Source of the DNA: Sphingomonas sp. GC_Shp_5
Lineage (GTDB): Bacteria > Pseudomonadota > Alphaproteobacteria > Sphingomonadales > Sphingomonadaceae
Direction: 5' to 3'
Length of the DNA: 64,000 nt
NCBI RefSeq assembly: GCF_026540855.1
Contig: NZ_JALNUP010000013.1
Location: 47,271 to 111,270, forward strand
Within the stretch, counting starts at the first letter, position 1; every line of letters starts with the position of its first letter. Position numbers and translations under genes: made by a program. Below the pieces are notes generated by a model. That model was not told the DNA's origin, did no database searches, and worked only from the letters and a program-made list of their open reading frames with translations. Below, piece by piece: positions 18,229-26,555 of the stretch.

Positions 18229-20952
18229 ATGACCACGCGTATGCTGATCGACGCACGCCACCGGGAGGAGACCCGGGTCGCCGTCGTCAAGGGTAACCGG
18301 ATTGAAGAGTTCGATTTCGAGTCCGCCGAGCGCAAGCAGCTCAAGGGCAACATCTATCTAGCCAAGGTCACGCGGGTCGAGCCGTCGCTGCAGGCGGCGT
18401 TCATCGATTACGGCGGCAATCGCCATGGCTTTCTCGCCTTCTCGGAAATCCACCCCGATTATTACCAGATCCCCAAGGAGGATCGCGACGCGCTGCTGCG
18501 CGAAGAGGCCGAGCATGCCGCCGAAGAGGCAGCGTTGCGCGCCGAGCAGGACGATGACGACGACGCCGAGGATTTCGACGACGCCGACGACGATGCGCAC
18601 GACGCCGGCGATCATGACGATCACGGCAGCGACGACGAGGGCGATGGCGAGGCCGCGAGCGGCACGTCCAAGAAGCCGCGCGGCAACGACGATCAGGTGG
18701 AAGCGCTGCGCCAGCGGCGGATGAACCTGCGCCGCCGCTACAAGATCCAGGACGTGATCCACCGCCGCCAGGTGCTGCTGGTCCAGGTCGTCAAGGAGGA
18801 GCGCGGCAACAAGGGCGCGGCGCTGACCACCTATCTCAGCCTCGCCGGCCGTTATTGCGTGCTGATGCCCAACACCTCGCATGGTGGCGGGATCAGCCGC
18901 AAGATCAGCAATGCGGGCGACCGCAAGCGGCTGAAGTCGATCATGGCGGACATGAAGCTGCCGCCGTCGATGGGCTGCATCGTCCGCACCGCCGGGCTGC
19001 AGCGCACCAAGACCGAGATCAAGCGCGACTTCGACTATCTCGCCCGGCTGTGGGACGGGATCCGCGAGAACACGCTCGGCTCGTCGGCGCCGGCGCTGAT
19101 CTATGGCGATAGCGACCTGATCAAGCGCGCGATCCGCGACATCTACAATCGCGAGATCGACGAGGTGATCGTCGAGGGCGAGGAGGGCTTCCTCCAGGCC
19201 AAGGACTTCATGAAGCTCCTGATGCCGAGCCACGCCCGCCGGGTGAAGCAATATGCGGATGCGGTGCCGCTCTACCAGCGCGCCGGGGTCGAGGACCAGC
19301 TCGCCGCCATGTACCATCCGGTGGTGCAGTTGAAGTCGGGCGGCTATCTGGTGATCAACCCGACCGAGGCGCTGGTCTCGATCGACATCAACTCCGGCCG
19401 CTCCACCCGCGAGCACAATATCGAGCAGACCGCGACCGCGACCAATCTCGAGGCCGCCAAGGAAATCGCCCGCCAGCTGCGCCTGCGCGACATGGCGGGG
19501 CTGGTCGTGATCGACTTTATCGACATGGACAACGGCTCCAACGTCCGCAAGGTCGAGAAGGCGATGAAGGAAGCGCTCAAGGACGATCGCGCGCGCATCC
19601 AGGTTGGCCGCATCTCGTCGTTCGGGTTGATGGAGATGAGCCGCCAGCGGCTGCGCACCGGCGTGCTCGAAGCCTCCACCCGCGGTTGCCCGCATTGCGA
19701 GGGCACCGGCCTCGTCCGCACCGCCTCGTCGGCCGGCCTGTCGGCGCTGCGCCTGCTCGAAGACGAGGCCGCCCGCGGCCGCGGCTCGGTGCTGACGCTG
19801 CGCGCCAGCCATGAAGCGACCATCTATGTGCTTAACAAGAAGCGCGCGGACATCGCCGAGATCGAGGATCGCTACGGCGTGATCGTCGAGATCGTGCCCG
19901 ATCGCGAGGAAGAGGGCGCGCGGATGTCGGTCGAGGCGTCGGGCCCGCCGCCGGCCTATGCGCCAAAGATCGAGGCGCTGGTCGAGATCGAGGACGACGA
20001 TCTTGTCGACGACGTCGAGGACGAGATCGACGAGGAGATCGAGGAAGAGGCCGAGACAGTCGAGGAGCCGCGCCGCGAGCGTCAGCGCGACGAGGGCGAC
20101 GAGGCCAAGGGCGAAGGCCGCGGCAAGCGCCGTCGCCGTCGCGGTCGCCGCGGTCGCAATCGCGACGACCAGGCAGAGGGTGGCGAACAGGCCGATGCGG
20201 TCGAGGGTGAGCCCGAGGAAGGCGCCGATGCCGAAACCGTCGCTGATGGCGAGTCGGAAGCCGAGCCCGGGCATGACGCCGGCGAGCAGCCGCAAGGTGA
20301 CGGTCGCCGTCGGCGCGGGCGTCGCGGTCGTCGCGGCGGCCGTCGCAACACCGAAGGCAGCGTGGCCGACAATGCCGAGCCGCAGGCCGATGGTGGCGAG
20401 GAGGAGCCGCTTGCGGTTGCCGCAGCCGTCGAGGCCGAGCCGGATGGCGAAGCCGGCGATACCGGGCCGGTCACCACCGGGCTCGAGCTGCCGATCGCGG
20501 AAGCCGTCGCGCCGGTCGCCGAGCCGGCGCCGCGCACCCGCCGCCGGCCCAAGGCTCGCAGCGCGGCGCCGGCTACCGCCGACGCGCCGGCGGTGGCCGA
20601 GCCCGAAGCGCCGGCTGCCGCTGCTGAGACGCCGGTAGAGGCCGAAGCAGAGCCTGCCCCGGCCAAGCCGAAGCGCACCCGCAAGAAGGCGCCTGCCGCC
20701 GACGCCGCGGCGCCCGCACCGGTCGAAGCGGCCCCCGAGGCCGCAGCCGCGCCGGCCGCCAAGCCGCGCCGCCGCACCCGCAAGCCGGCCGCGGAAGCGG
20801 CGCCGGTCGAGGAGGCTCCGGTGATCGAGGCTGCCGAGGCCGACGCGCTCCCTGCCGCCGAAGCAGCGCCGGCGAACGACCGCACCGACGGCGACGATCA
20901 GTCCGGCGATACGCCCCGCCGCGGCTGGTGGCAGCGTACCTTCGGCGCCTGA
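18229..20952 (+). CDS. rne: Ribonuclease E
   Basis: 907-residue endoribonuclease, core of the RNA degradosome. An N-terminal S1/RNase H-like part carries a long acidic insert (about residues 103-150, Asp/Glu-rich). The catalytic magnesium-binding aspartates are Asp386 (SIDINSGRST) and Asp429 (VVIDFID), and the zinc-link cysteines are Cys487 and Cys490 (CPHCEGTG); their spacings equal E. coli Asp303/Asp346/Cys404. The C-terminal 320 residues are disordered: an acidic block, arginine-rich RNA-binding patches and Ala/Pro/Glu repeats, where degradosome partners would bind. GGAG lies 8 bases before the chosen ATG; a second ATG is four codons later. Confidence 0.95.
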   Translation: MTTRMLIDARHREETRVAVVKGNRIEEFDFESAERKQLKGNIYLAKVTRVEPSLQAAFIDYGGNRHGFLAFSEIHPDYYQIPKEDRDALLREEAEHAAEEAALRAEQDDDDDAEDFDDADDDAHDAGDHDDHGSDDEGDGEAASGTSKKPRGNDDQVEALRQRRMNLRRRYKIQDVIHRRQVLLVQVVKEERGNKGAALTTYLSLAGRYCVLMPNTSHGGGISRKISNAGDRKRLKSIMADMKLPPSMGCIVRTAGLQRTKTEIKRDFDYLARLWDGIRENTLGSSAPALIYGDSDLIKRAIRDIYNREIDEVIVEGEEGFLQAKDFMKLLMPSHARRVKQYADAVPLYQRAGVEDQLAAMYHPVVQLKSGGYLVINPTEALVSIDINSGRSTREHNIEQTATATNLEAAKEIARQLRLRDMAGLVVIDFIDMDNGSNVRKVEKAMKEALKDDRARIQVGRISSFGLMEMSRQRLRTGVLEASTRGCPHCEGTGLVRTASSAGLSALRLLEDEAARGRGSVLTLRASHEATIYVLNKKRADIAEIEDRYGVIVEIVPDREEEGARMSVEASGPPPAYAPKIEALVEIEDDDLVDDVEDEIDEEIEEEAETVEEPRRERQRDEGDEAKGEGRGKRRRRRGRRGRNRDDQAEGGEQADAVEGEPEEGADAETVADGESEAEPGHDAGEQPQGDGRRRRGRRGRRGGRRNTEGSVADNAEPQADGGEEEPLAVAAAVEAEPDGEAGDTGPVTTGLELPIAEAVAPVAEPAPRTRRRPKARSAAPATADAPAVAEPEAPAAAAETPVEAEAEPAPAKPKRTRKKAPAADAAAPAPVEAAPEAAAAPAAKPRRRTRKPAAEAAPVEEAPVIEAAEADALPAAEAAPANDRTDGDDQSGDTPRRGWWQRTFGA

Positions 20953-20958
20953 TGACGC

Positions 20959-20988
20959 GCTCCCCTCTCCCGCAAGGGAGAGGGGAGC
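20959..20988. terminator. Hairpin between convergent rne and hydrolase genes
   Basis: Perfect 13-bp stem GCTCCCCTCTCCC / GGGAGAGGGGAGC with a GCAA tetraloop, 6 bases after the rne stop and 3 bases before the convergent gene's stop. There is no T run, so it may act as a bidirectional terminator or an mRNA 3'-end stabiliser. Confidence 0.6.
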
Positions 20989-20991
20989 CGT

Positions 20992-21759
20992 TCAGCCGGC
21001 CTGGGCCGCGCGTGCGATCAGCGCGCTCACCGGCCCGGCCTGCGAGATCAGCGACAGATGGCTCGCCGGCAACGTGATCGTGTCGGCCCCCATCCGCTTG
21101 GCCATGAAGCGCTCGAGATCGGGATCGATCGTCCGGTCCTGCGCTGACACAGCATAGAAACTCGGCTTGGTACGCCAGGCTGCCACCGTCACACGGGCGG
21201 TCAGCAGGGCACGGTGGAACGGCTGCTGGGTAGCGAACAGCACCCGCGCCTGGGCTCGCGGCAGATCACCGGCGAAGTCGCGCAGGAACGCCGTTTCGCT
21301 GAGCATGCCTTCATCGCCGTCATAGACGATTCCCGCCGAGGCCGGCGGAGTCGGAAAGCGCTTGGCCAGCACTGCATAATCCTCGCCAGCATCCGGTGCC
21401 CTAGCGGCGACATAGACCAGCGCCGACACCAGCGGGTCGGCGCCCACCTCGGTAACGATCATCCCGGCGAACGAATGACCGGCCAGCACGGTCGGGCCAT
21501 CCTGCCGGGCGAGCACCCGCCTAGTCTCGGCAACGGCGTCGTCGAACGTGGTCAGCGGGTTCTGGACGGCGGTGACGTTCAGCCCCTGCGCCTGCAATCG
21601 CGCGATCACCGGTGCCCAGCACGAACCATCGGCGAACAGGCCATGGACGAGCACGACGTTGCGCGCCGCGACGCGCGACGGCCCCGCGGCGAGCAACGGG
21701 CCGCCAGTCAGCAGCGCCGTCGCGGCGAGCGATCCCTTCAGCAAGTCCCGACGATCCAT
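20992..21759 (-). CDS. Alpha/beta hydrolase with Tat-like signal
   Basis: 255 residues. The N-terminus MDRRDLLKGSLAATALL has the twin-arginine pattern and a hydrophobic segment, suggesting Tat export. The fold signatures are VLVHGLFADGSCW (oxyanion-hole region), nucleophile elbow GHSFAG, a candidate acid Asp in DRTIDPDL and catalytic His in LPASHLSLISQ. The order and length match small esterase / hydroxynitrile-lyase-like hydrolases. The substrate is unknown. It is convergent with rne across a strong hairpin. Confidence 0.82.
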   Translation of the reverse strand: MDRRDLLKGSLAATALLTGGPLLAAGPSRVAARNVVLVHGLFADGSCWAPVIARLQAQGLNVTAVQNPLTTFDDAVAETRRVLARQDGPTVLAGHSFAGMIVTEVGADPLVSALVYVAARAPDAGEDYAVLAKRFPTPPASAGIVYDGDEGMLSETAFLRDFAGDLPRAQARVLFATQQPFHRALLTARVTVAAWRTKPSFYAVSAQDRTIDPDLERFMAKRMGADTITLPASHLSLISQAGPVSALIARAAQAG

Positions 21760-21815
21760 GGTTGCTCCTTCCGACTACAGGCGATGCCATCGACGATCAA
21801 CTCGATTGATGCAGA

Positions 21816-22325
21816 TTAGCTCCCAGCGCCCGTGCCCTCCTCGTCATCGTCAAGCGCCGCCTGCACCTCTTCCACGCTGACGCCGAACGCGCCGGCGAGG
21901 CCGGTCAGCGACGCGCCGCGCCGCGCGAGTTCGCGGATCCGGTCCGCGTCGACGACGGTGCGATAGCTGCGGGTGTCGCGGGGCTTTTGCACCTTGCCCT
22001 GCTCGTCGCCGCCGGTGCGCGCGGCGCCGGGGCCCCTGCGCCGAGCCACCGCCGCGGTTTCGCCGGCCGCGTCGCGCGCGCGCCGCCGTTCGACATCGTC
22101 GAGCCGCCGCGCCTCGCGCGCGCGCTCGCGCTCCTGCGCAAGGCTGTCGCGCGCCGCGTCGCGCGCACCGGCCCGCTGCTGCGCAGCCTCCACGCGCTCG
22201 GCCACCCGCCGCTCGCGTTGCTCGGCCCTGATCCGCTCGCGATCGGCGGCCCCGCTGCCGCCACTCCAGCCATCGCCGGTAGCCGCGGCCCCGCTCGTTC
22301 GTCCCCAGCCTCGATCGTCTGCCAC
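21816..22325 (-). CDS. Hypothetical protein with charged coiled-coil and small C-terminal helix-turn-helix-like segment
   Basis: 169 residues from a GTG start (GGGAAAG about 8 bases upstream). The N-terminal 100 residues are extremely rich in Arg, Glu and Ala and probably form a helical or disordered region. The last 45 residues (RIRELARRGASLTGLAGAFGVSVEEVQAALD, quoted as RIRELARRGASLTGLAG and FGVSVEEVQAAL) look like a helix-turn-helix similar to those sensing sequence-specific DNA or a partner. I do not recognise the family. A coding region is supported by the conserved-looking C-terminus; the start is less certain. Confidence 0.55.
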   Translation of the reverse strand: MADDRGWGRTSGAAATGDGWSGGSGAADRERIRAEQRERRVAERVEAAQQRAGARDAARDSLAQERERAREARRLDDVERRRARDAAGETAAVARRRGPGAARTGGDEQGKVQKPRDTRSYRTVVDADRIRELARRGASLTGLAGAFGVSVEEVQAALDDDEEGTGAGS

Positions 22326-22504
22326 GCCGTTACTTTCCCGCTATCAACGTTGCCCGCCGGTCACCGGCGCCCGTGCCGGCAGCCCCGACCCTGCCCGTGC
22401 GAGCGGCGTGCATGCCACGCGTCGCGCCATCGTCAATGCGGGATCGCGGCGTTGGCGGCATCATGAGGGATTGGCCTGGTGGCGCAATGCGCTAGGATGC
22501 AGCG

Positions 22505-22984
22505 ATGATCGACAGCTTCGACGCTTTATGGCCTCAGCAGGACGCCGCCACCTGGTCTCGCCTGGTCAAGGATCATGACCTGATCGCCGATCGCTGTGCG
22601 CGCCTTGCCGACGTCGCCGGACGACCCGTCGCCGACAGTGCCGCGGCGTTGACGCTGCTGCTCGAGCTTGCCGTGTTGCTGGCCGATCATCTCGGCGTCG
22701 AGGATGAGGTGGTCGATCTTACGGAGACGGCGCTGGCGGCAGGGCGGTCGGCGGGTGAAGCAGGCGCGATGCGGGCCCGGCTGGAGACCTTGCGAAGCGA
22801 CTGGGCTGTGTTCGTCGGCAAATGGACGTCGCAAGGCATCGCCGATGGCTGGGTTACGTTCGGCCGGGAAACCAAGCTCATGATGGAACGGCTGTCGCAG
22901 CAGATCGGTGCCGAGAACGACCTGCTCTACTCGCCCGCGCTCGGCCACAGCGTCATCCGCCTCGGCGCCAAGCGTATTCAATAG
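22505..22984 (+). CDS. Hemerythrin-like helical-bundle protein
   Basis: 159 residues predicted all-helical, with a hemerythrin/HHE-like layout: VKDHDLIADRC, LLADHLGVEDEVVD and a late EIGAENDLLYSP-type segment (IGAENDLLYSP). Fewer histidines are present than in the protein at 9902-10420 and the last canonical His ligand is replaced, so metal binding is uncertain. No partner gene is obvious. Function unknown. Confidence 0.65.
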   Translation: MIDSFDALWPQQDAATWSRLVKDHDLIADRCARLADVAGRPVADSAAALTLLLELAVLLADHLGVEDEVVDLTETALAAGRSAGEAGAMRARLETLRSDWAVFVGKWTSQGIADGWVTFGRETKLMMERLSQQIGAENDLLYSPALGHSVIRLGAKRIQ

Positions 22985-23039
22985 GCTGCGTCAGCGCAGG
23001 CCGCGGCACAACTGGCGACCTGGTGTTGGCCGCCAGCGC

Positions 23040-23213
23040 CTAGCGCGCCGGAGCCATCTTCGCTACGGCCCGAGTATCGCGCGCGACCAGCGCATAGTTG
23101 TCGGCCATGTCGAGGTGGATCGCCCTGATCTCAGGCAGAACGGCCGTTGCGGCTAATGCCCGCTCGACGCGCGCGCGGCGCTCGTAGAAATCGGCGTCGT
23201 TCGGCATGTTCAT
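23040..23213 (-). CDS. Small hypothetical protein (57 aa)
   Basis: A 57-residue frame, ATG to TAG, starting MNMPNDADFYERRARVERAL. The composition is natural (mixed acidic/basic, conserved-looking EIRAIHLDMADNYAL core predicted helical), and a purine-rich GGGAGTGAGGG precedes the ATG. It is too short for most length cut-offs. I believe small proteins of this pattern recur in sphingomonads but cannot verify it here. Function unknown. Confidence 0.55.
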   Translation of the reverse strand: MNMPNDADFYERRARVERALAATAVLPEIRAIHLDMADNYALVARDTRAVAKMAPAR

Positions 23214-23361
23214 ACCCTCACTCCCAACCGAATCGTCATGTATGTCCAGCGGTTAGGCTGACGCCGTCGCCGTTGGAGGACAATGACCTAGGTTAGACTC
23301 CTGCCGCCACCGGCGGGGGGATCCGGCCATCGGTGGCGTCGCTGCGCCCAATCGACATGCG

Positions 23362-23616
23362 TCACCCGGGGCGATCGGACAGATCCATGAAGTCGCGCGC
23401 CGCGTCGCGATCGGCGGCATCCTTGAACACCGTCTCGAGATCCGGCCCGGCGCCAAGCATGTACATCAGCGCCCATAGCGCGAACCGCCGCGACCGATCG
23501 GTTTCGAGCGCGAGATCGACCCGCATGTGATCGAGCCCGGCGGTCAGCGCACCGGGCGCGATCGTCGCCACGTCGTCGGTGCCGAAATAGCGGCGGATCT
23601 GGTCATCGAGGTTCAT
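23362..23616 (-). CDS. Small hypothetical protein (84 aa)
   Basis: 84 residues beginning MNLDDQIRRYFGTDDVATI. A GGGTAGG lies just upstream of the ATG. The protein is acidic and probably helical, with the segment RFALWALMYMLGAGPDLETVFKD (quoted as RFALWALMYMLG) giving one hydrophobic helix too short and polar-flanked for a membrane span. I do not recognise the family. It lies on the same strand as the 57-residue protein gene, 148 bases upstream of it. Confidence 0.55.
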   Translation of the reverse strand: MNLDDQIRRYFGTDDVATIAPGALTAGLDHMRVDLALETDRSRRFALWALMYMLGAGPDLETVFKDAADRDAARDFMDLSDRPG

Positions 23617-23865
23617 GCCTACCCTTCTAGCCGCAAACCGCCGGCATCGCGACGGCGCCCGGCACCCTCGTCACCGCAGCGAAACGCGCCGTCACATTGT
23701 GCCACCCGCCTGCCGACTGGTCATGTTGCCGACAGCGACGGTGCACGACGAACTTTCGCGTTTCTTCCAACATGCGGACACATCACGGAAAAGAATCGGG
23801 TCCATGGCGGCGGCGACATCCAGTGCGTGATGCCTTCAGTTGCGTGACATCAAAGGACCTCGCTT

Positions 23866-24684
23866 ATGATCAGCTACCCCCCAGTCGGCGCCGACATCCG
23901 TCCGTCAGGCGCCCCGGCGGGCCTCGCCGCCATTGAGGAGGCGTCCAGGATCGTGATCGTCGACGACGATCCGGGAATTCGCGAACTGCTCACCGAATTT
24001 CTGGTCGACAATGGCCTCGGCGCCGAGGCCGTCGCGAGCGGTGCGGCGCTGCGTGACCGGCTGCGCCAGCGCGGCTGCGATCTGATCATCCTCGATCTGA
24101 TGATGCCCGGAGAGGACGGCTTGTCCGTGCTGCGCTCGCTGATGCAGACCGAGGATCGGCCGGGCATCATCATGCTCTCGGCCGTGGCGAGCGAAGTCGA
24201 CCGGATCGTCGCGCTCGAGATGGGCGCGGACGATTATGTGATCAAGCCGGCTAGCCCGCGCGAGATCCTGGCGCGGATTCGCTCGGTCCTGCGTCGCCGC
24301 GCCCTGCAGGGCGCCGGCACCGACGAAAGCACCGAAGAAGAGGCGGACGTGCTCCCGTTCAACAACCGCTACAGCTTCGCCGGGTGGCTGCTCGACTGCC
24401 GGATGCGGACGCTGACGGCGCCGGACGGGAGCGCGGTGCTGATCACCGATGGCGAGTTCAACCTGTTGATGACCTTCGTCACCGACCCGCAGACAGTCCA
24501 CACCCGCGAGCAGCTGGCGGCACTGGCCGGCAAGCCCAAGCCGGATGCCAATGACCGGACGATCGACGTCAGCGTCAGCCGACTCCGGCGCAAGCTCGCC
24601 GGCCCCAATAACGAAGAATTGGTGCGCACCGTCCGCGGGCAGGGCTATCTGTTCCTGCCGGAGGTGCGCAGCGAGCGACGCTGA
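23866..24684 (+). CDS. OmpR/PhoB-family two-component response regulator
   Basis: 272 residues. The receiver domain (about 27-142) has the acidic pocket VIVDDD, phospho-acceptor Asp77 in LIILDLMMPGEDG, the conserved Ser/Thr in IIMLSAVAS and Lys in YVIKPASPRE. A linker leads to a C-terminal winged helix of the Trans_reg_C type (about 165-268; ending TVRGQGYLFLPE). It is therefore a DNA-binding regulator. No cognate kinase directly adjoins it; the nearest is the hybrid kinase about 1.9 kb downstream. An AAAGGA lies about 10 bases before the ATG. It is followed by a hairpin. Confidence 0.92.
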   Translation: MISYPPVGADIRPSGAPAGLAAIEEASRIVIVDDDPGIRELLTEFLVDNGLGAEAVASGAALRDRLRQRGCDLIILDLMMPGEDGLSVLRSLMQTEDRPGIIMLSAVASEVDRIVALEMGADDYVIKPASPREILARIRSVLRRRALQGAGTDESTEEEADVLPFNNRYSFAGWLLDCRMRTLTAPDGSAVLITDGEFNLLMTFVTDPQTVHTREQLAALAGKPKPDANDRTIDVSVSRLRRKLAGPNNEELVRTVRGQGYLFLPEVRSERR

Positions 24685-25042
24685 GCGCTGCCTGCCCTGT
24701 TCGACCGCTCCCGCGCGGGGCGGTTCGAACAGCGCGGCAACGGCTCTCCGACACGACCAGGCGCGTCGAGCGCGACCGCGGCGATTGGGTTCCGGCGCCG
24801 TGCGACCTGGCACCGGCTCAAATGCCGGCATTGCGCGTTAGGGAACAGCTTACTTCTGGTAGCTGCTAGGATTCCCGCGACGCCGCCGTTCAGACCCCAT
24901 CAACGACATATCCGGCATATACAGCCCGTGGGATCGCGCGCGATTGCTCACACCTCTGTTACTACCCGATTCAGTCGCCTAAGCAGCGTCATCGTCCATT
25001 CTGCCCGATCCGCCGCGGTCCGCATCCAATCAAGGTCCCTCC
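24685..25042. other. 358-base gene-free interval upstream of the KaiC-like gene
   Basis: Apart from the hairpin at 24697-24732 I find no gene. The part nearest the KaiC-like start is relatively AT-richer and should contain its promoter. A GGGAAC at about 24841 superficially resembles an EcfG -35 element, but no matching -10 GTT follows at the right distance. Confidence 0.4.
24697..24732. terminator. Long imperfect hairpin after the response regulator gene
   Basis: Arms CTGTTCGACCGCTCCCGC and GCGGGGCGGTTCGAACAG pair over about 16 bp with two small bulges, 12 bases after the stop codon. There is no T run. It probably ends or stabilises the response-regulator transcript and so separates it from the KaiC-kinase pair. 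Confidence 0.4.
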
Positions 25043-26554
25043 ATGCAGCCTGATGCCGCGTCCCAGCCCACCACCGCTTCGACGGGGATTGCCGGCCTGG
25101 ACGATATCCTCAACGGCGGGCTGACGCCGGAACGACTGTATCTGGTGGAGGGCACGCCGGGCACCGGCAAGACCACGCTCGGCCTCGGGTTCCTGCTCAC
25201 CGGGGCCAAGGTCGGCGAAAGCGGCCTGTACATCACGCTTGCCGAGACGGAGAACGAGCTGCGCGCGGTCGGCAAGACCCACGGCTGGTCGCTCGACCCG
25301 ATCACCGTGTTCGAGATGGTGCCGGCCGACGGGCTGAGCGACGATCAAGAGCAGACGTTGCTGCACCCCAGCGAGGTGGAGCTTGGCGAGACGATCCGTG
25401 CAATCATGGCCAAGGTCGACGAGTGCCGACCGGCGCGGGTGGTGATCGACAGCCTCTCCGAATTGCGGCTGCTCGCGCAAAGCGCGATCCGCTACCGGCG
25501 GCAGATCCTCGCGCTCAAGCATTTCTTCTCGACCCGCGCCTGCACCGTGCTGGTGCTCGACGACAAAAGCGCGTCCGGCAGCGACCTCCAGCTGCACAGC
25601 ATCGCCCATGGCGTGATCGCGCTGGAACAGATCCTCTCGGGGTTCGGCGCGCAGCGGCGGCGGATGCATGTCGTGAAGTTGCGCGGGGTGCGTTATCGCG
25701 GCGGCTACCATGACTTCGAGATCGAGCGCGGCGGCCTCAAGATCTACCCGCGCCTGGTCGCCGCCGAACATGGTCGCAGCTATGTCGACGCGCCCGTCTC
25801 CACCGGCTCGGCCGGATTCGACGCCTTGCTCGGCGGCGGCCTCTTCCCCGGCACCGCGACGCTGCTGACCGGTCCTGCCGGCGTCGGCAAAACCACTGCG
25901 ACGATCCAGTGCATGGTCGCCTTGCTGAGGCGCGGCGAGAAGGCCTGCTACTTCCTGTTCGACGAGCGCTTGCCGACGCTGCTCAAGCGATCGGCGGCGC
26001 TTGGCATGGACCTGCAACCCTTCATCGACAACGGCCTGCTGCAGATGCGCGCAATCGATCCGGCGGAACTGTCGCCAGGCGAGTTCGCCGGCGCGGTGCG
26101 CGCCGCGGTGGAGGAAGACGGAGCGCGGTTAGTCGCGATCGACAGCCTCAACGCCTATCTGCAGTCGATGCCGAACGAACAGTTCCTGGTGCTGCAGATG
26201 CACGAACTGCTCACCTACCTCGGCCAGCATGGCGTGGTGTCGATGCTGATCCTCGGCATGCACGGGATCATGGGCGACATCCGCGCCGACGTCGATCTCA
26301 GCTACCTTGCCGATACCGCAGTGCAGCTGCGCTATTTCGAGGCATTCGGCGAGGTCCGCCAGGCGATCTCGGTGATCAAGACGCGCACCGCGATGCACGA
26401 GCGCGTCATTCGCGAGTTCCAGATCACCGCCGGCGGCCTGGTGCTAGGCGAGCCGCTGCGGGCCTTTCAAGGCGTGCTGACCGGCATCCCCGCCTATATG
26501 GGCGAAAGCAGCACCCTGCTCGCCAGCCAGAGCACCGACGGCGGCGGCGGCTGA
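25043..26554 (+). CDS. KaiC-like double-domain ATPase
   Basis: 503 residues with two tandem RecA-like KaiC domains, the architecture of cyanobacterial KaiC (519 residues). Walker A motifs are at 37-45 (GTPGTGKTT) and 277-285 (GPAGVGKTT); Walker B-like strands are RVVIDSLSEL and LVAIDSLNAY. At the CII position of the KaiC Ser431/Thr432 phosphorylation pair I align Ser420-Tyr421 (DLSYLADT). The EE catalytic pairs are altered (LAETE in CI, FDERL in CII). No kaiA or kaiB is in the window. The stop is one base from the start of the hybrid kinase gene, so the two are coupled. It is likely an input or scaffold for that kinase. Confidence 0.88.
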   Translation: MQPDAASQPTTASTGIAGLDDILNGGLTPERLYLVEGTPGTGKTTLGLGFLLTGAKVGESGLYITLAETENELRAVGKTHGWSLDPITVFEMVPADGLSDDQEQTLLHPSEVELGETIRAIMAKVDECRPARVVIDSLSELRLLAQSAIRYRRQILALKHFFSTRACTVLVLDDKSASGSDLQLHSIAHGVIALEQILSGFGAQRRRMHVVKLRGVRYRGGYHDFEIERGGLKIYPRLVAAEHGRSYVDAPVSTGSAGFDALLGGGLFPGTATLLTGPAGVGKTTATIQCMVALLRRGEKACYFLFDERLPTLLKRSAALGMDLQPFIDNGLLQMRAIDPAELSPGEFAGAVRAAVEEDGARLVAIDSLNAYLQSMPNEQFLVLQMHELLTYLGQHGVVSMLILGMHGIMGDIRADVDLSYLADTAVQLRYFEAFGEVRQAISVIKTRTAMHERVIREFQITAGGLVLGEPLRAFQGVLTGIPAYMGESSTLLASQSTDGGGG

Positions 26555-26555
26555 G

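Noticed and set aside
18358..20295. 645-codon open frame on the minus strand
   Set aside because: Antisense to rne; no domain and no ribosome-binding site.
24841..24870. EcfG promoter before the KaiC-like gene
   Set aside because: GGGAAC is present but no GTT at 16-17 bases downstream.
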